Shown: one piece after another, positions 60,697-64,000 of the stretch
Position numbering within the stretch: the stretch's first letter is position 1
Layout: every line of letters begins with the position of its first letter
Assembly (NCBI GenBank): GCA_021521415.1
Contig: JAIQDT010001729.1
Coordinates: 62,001 to 126,000 of the forward strand
DNA length: 64,000 nt
Reading direction: 5' to 3'
DNA from: Bidens hawaiensis
Lineage: Eukaryota > Streptophyta > Magnoliopsida > Asterales > Asteraceae
Translations under genes and position numbers: made by a program
The notes under the pieces: generated by a model
Seen by the model: the letters and a program-made list of their open reading frames with translations, nothing else
Told to the model about the DNA's origin: nothing
Databases searched by the model: none

Positions 60697-62234
60697 ATGG
60701 CCCCGGGAGGATTGCCTTACTTTGACCCTGACTACGAGAGCTTAAGCATAAGAATAAACCCTCCAAGGTTCTCTCTCTTTTCTTTTGTGCAAAATGACAC
60801 TATTCTACTCACACGCGTTCTGTGTATGCAGGGTTTCTGTGGATAATGATAAGTTGTCGAGAGTGTACGTTAGTTAAGGTAATCTTGTGACTCGTTTATT
60901 AGGTGTTCTAACTTCTAATGCAGTAGAACTGAGATTCATAATGAATAACTAAATCAGATTCATTAATAAATAGTAAACAATCAGTTTTGACCAAGAGGGT
61001 GATTATATAGCAACTTTGTCTACTGTGGTTGATATCAGGGTACTGTCTATATTGAAAGTATGGAATATCGTAATGTTATGCATAATAAAGTTACAAGATG
61101 ATAACATACCTTTACTATTTCTTGTCACAAACATTGAGTAGAAGTAATCTTCTGGAGCTCTCCAAGAGTAAAATTTTGACTGTATTGATGAAATAATACA
61201 GCACACCGGTGGCCTTAACTGTCTTATTAGATCTTTATGTCGTTTTCAAGAAACACCGAATCTCACTAGGTGGATTTTTGTTTATTTTTCCCTCACAGGT
61301 TGACAGTGTAAACAAACCAGGAATATTACTGGAAGTGGTCCAAATCCTTGCAGACCTTGATCTTATTATTACTAAAGCGTACATTTCCTCTGATGGTGGT
61401 TGGTTCATGGATGGTATGCGCACGTACATTTTAGAATGAAACTTGAACATGGATATGATATTACCGTACTTTCATATTTTTTCCATAAACCTTTATGTTG
61501 CATCGTTCTTTTTTCCAAATATATCATATTATGTAATGTTCCGTCTCTTGTTCACTTGCATAAATTGCTTCTTTTAAGTTGGTTATCTTTCCTGTTACTC
61601 TTTTGCAGTGTTTCATGTGACCGACCAAGAAGGAAATAAGATAACTGATAGGATGATGATCGAATACATAGAAAAGGTATGTCTCTTGATCAGCTTATAT
61701 ATTTGTATCTAAATCTTTCAGTTTGACATATATACTAGAACTTGATATCCACAAAAATGTCCTGCACGTTTACTAATGTTTTCTGATTGGCTGATTTGGA
61801 TGGAATTTGATATCCAATGAGTCAAAGGGGTAAACCTTGTAGACTTGGTAGAAAATGACCTAACGTTAACCCGACCGACCTTATTAAAAGATCGTCTGTT
61901 CAGAACAGACTCGTTTTATCCATTATTTTTAAGCAAACAGATTATGGGGACATTTCAAATTGAGTGTTCTGTAAACTCTAGAACGGGCCCAATGCGGAAA
62001 TGAAGTTGCAGTGTCATACTGTCCATGAGAACAATGCTAAAAACTCCAACCTTAAGATTAAAAACATCATATTTTTCTAGTAAATGCCATCATAATTGGT
62101 TATTTTAAAATAAGAGGATCTTCTTTTAGCTCTACTATTTGACAATGAAAGGGTTGGTTGTATGAAAAGATAGAAGATTCTTTCTTAGGAATAATTACTA
62201 ATGTCACTATGGGCTAATAGGAATAACTTTATAA

Positions 62235-62270
<36 letters not shown>

Positions 62271-64000
62271 CTGTGTGTGTGTGTGTGAAGAATCTTTACA
62301 AACAATTCCTTTCAACTCTCTCTATATCTCTCTCTCACTCTATATGCATGTAATATGCTTTGATTAAAAACCTTTAATATGTTGAGAATAATAGTAGCCT
62401 TTGCATCTAATATCTTTTTTTTGTTACTCTAGTTAATTGATTTTAAAAATATAAAGTATATGTTCATAAGGCCCTGCTTGCGGTGCGCACATATAATGTA
62501 TATATATGTGTGAAACCCTCGGGTGGGCAAAAGTGAAATTGCATTAATTTTGATGTTATTTTACTAATCTCGTGAAAATAACGTTAAAAGTGGCGGAAGG
62601 TTAATCAGGCATCATGTGGTGGCGTGGATAGCCGAAAGACAAGTGTACATGCACCAATCGGCGGTGTCCCGATGGTTGAGTGTTATGCGCCTTATGTCCA
62701 AGGCTTGATGCAAAACTACTATTGAGTCGGGGGGTCTCACCGGAAGCAGTCTCTCTATTCCTAAAGGGTAGAGGTAAGACTGTCTACATCCTACCCTCCT
62801 CAGACCCTACCACAGCTTTGCTATTGGTGGGATATACTGAGTACGAAAGTATATGTTTATATTAAATATCTCTTTCATCTCTGCCCTTTTCTCCTCCTTT
62901 ATTATCTCCTTATTTGAAGTGTTCTTTGGTTAATTTGTTTCTCCGGAGACACGCAAAGTTGAAAACTTGAAAATCCATAAATATTTTTCTTCGTCTGTCT
63001 CCTCTCCCAGCCGAATTTTACTGGTAAAGAAAATTGAGAAGTGCACTGATGTATGATAAACTGAAACAAATTCAACTTGTAAATTACATAAAACATGTAA
63101 TATGAACATGTGCATGTAATATATTGGCAAAATTTAATTTAGAAATGACATGCCATATTGTTTAAACATATTTTCACCAGAAAAAATATTTAAAATTTTA
63201 AAGTGTATGCAAAAAAGTTATATATTATTCTTTTCTGGTTAAACGGGCCATGTTGATGTTAACCTGCAAAATGCACGTGTTGTGTTCATGTGACACAATT
63301 TTCGGGTCCATGTAAAGTTTCCAGGTTCTGTCTTCGACCCACGAACTCGACCCCTATAGCAATGCTCGTATTATACTTCTGATGTGACTTTTTTGTTATT
63401 AGGCTCTGGGTCCGAAAGGCCACACTGCAAGCGAAACCAAGTCATGGTCCGCCAAACAGGTAGGGGTTCACTCAATGGGTGACTGCACTGCCATTGAGCT
63501 TGTAGGAAGAGACCGCCCGGGGACTATTATCCGAGATTTCAGCTGTAATTGCAAACCAACAATTCAATGTGGCAGCTGGTGAGGTCTGGACACACAACAG
63601 AAAAATCGCCTGCGTTGTTTACTTAAACGATGATACCACTGCTTCACATGATCCTGCACGTTTATCCGCTATGGAAGAACAACTCAAGCATATTCTCCGA
63701 GTGTGTGGAGACGATGATGATAAAGTGGCAGCTCATACTAATTTCTCAATGGGGTTGACTCACATTGACCGGCGGTTACACCAGATGTTGTTTGCTGAAA
63801 TGGATTATGAAGTCAAAGGGTTGGCTTCTGAGGCTGATTGTGCTGGTTTTCTGGAGTTAAAGATTTCAGTTGACCGGTGTCTGGAGAAGGATTACTCGGT
63901 GGTGACTGTACGGTGCAGAGATCGGCCCAAACTTATGTTTGATATTGTTTGCACACTCACAGATATGCAGTATGTTGTTTTTCATGCTACAATCTCATCT
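60697..64000 (+). CDS. ACR3: ACT-domain-repeat protein, ACR3-like, 5' part, two frameshifts
   Basis: ACR proteins are plant proteins with four ACT domains, thought to sense amino acids or related ligands. Exons: 60697-60767, 60832-60878, 61299-61413, 61609-61676, and 63403 to the window end. The start [20 protein letters not shown] and the following NPPRVSVDND match the ACR3 subgroup. ACT1 is in exons 2-4 ([22 protein letters not shown]), ACT2 in exon 5 ([25 protein letters not shown]), and ACT3 begins at about 63896 ([20 protein letters not shown]) and is cut by the window end. Two single-base insertions break the frame: an extra A at 60851-60852 (DND then SCRECTLVK) and an extra G in the run 63519-63522 (RDRPG then LLSE). 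Everything else is well conserved, so either recent inactivation or sequence error is possible. The splice sites are otherwise regular. Confidence 0.85.
61677..63402 (+). other. Intron 4 of the ACR3-like gene
   Basis: A 1.7-kb intron holding a (CT)n(TA)n(GT)n compound microsatellite at 62237-62288, a SINE at 62537-62846, and AT-rich sequence. The branch and acceptor region before 63403 is a normal T-rich stretch. Confidence 0.6.
62537..62846 (+). repeat. SINE (Au-like family) in intron 4 of the ACR3-like gene
   Basis: Same family as 58055-58365, in opposite orientation, with the blocks ggtctcaccggaagcag, ggtagaggtaag, ctaccctcctcagaccc and gtgggatatactgagta. No clear target duplication was found. 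Confidence 0.8.

Overview
This is plant nuclear DNA from a eudicot. The LTR sequence style and repeat mix suggest Asteraceae, but that placement is inference. It holds two host genes on the + strand, both mitochondrial or amino-acid related and both spliced with GT-AG introns: a complete branched-chain 2-oxoacid dehydrogenase E1-alpha gene (ATG 9804, stop 19689, nine exons, 476 codons) and the first part of an ACR3-like ACT-domain-repeat gene (ATG 60697, running off the window end). Nearly everything else is transposable-element DNA, much of it nested.

Layout. 1-778: start of an LTR in minus orientation (family B). 779-6082: remains of a Tekay-like Ty3 chromovirus (family A, + strand) with its 3' LTR. 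6083-9690: decayed repeats, including an array of TATACGAG-type palindromes and a degenerate repeat region. 9804-19689: E1-alpha gene; its introns hold foldback elements, a tRNA-derived SINE and a CACTA MITE. 20052-29462: a CACTA element with matching ends and a TGG target duplication, carrying a broken TNPD-type transposase and a TNPA-type/Ulp1-protease gene. 29815-30128: a CACTA MITE. 31386-45178: a pile of LTR retrotransposon pieces, including a complete solo LTR with an AACAC duplication and a second Tekay-like element (family B, gag-pol plus 3' LTR).

45191-56809: a second CACTA-type element (11.6 kb, CCA duplication) without recognisable transposase. Nested inside it is a very young Mutator-like element, 47016-51993, with 231-bp terminal inverted repeats differing at one base and a perfect 9-bp target duplication. 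It carries two convergent genes: a MURA-type transposase that has lost its catalytic core, and a small GRF-zinc-finger/coiled-coil/membrane protein. 56810-59470: intergenic DNA with SINEs. 59470 to the end: promoter and first five coding exons of the ACR3-like gene, with two single-base frameshifts.

How the parts relate. The host genes are not linked by pathway in any way the sequence shows. The mobile elements use each other as targets: MULE in CACTA, CACTA next to an LTR fragment, solo LTR in an LTR, hAT-like MITE in LTR. Most transposases are broken, so many copies would depend on partners elsewhere in the genome. The points most worth following are the MULE's two-gene layout, the copied filler sequence at its internal deletion, the CpG-rich palindrome arrays upstream of TATA boxes in several unrelated LTR families, and the frameshifts in ACR3.
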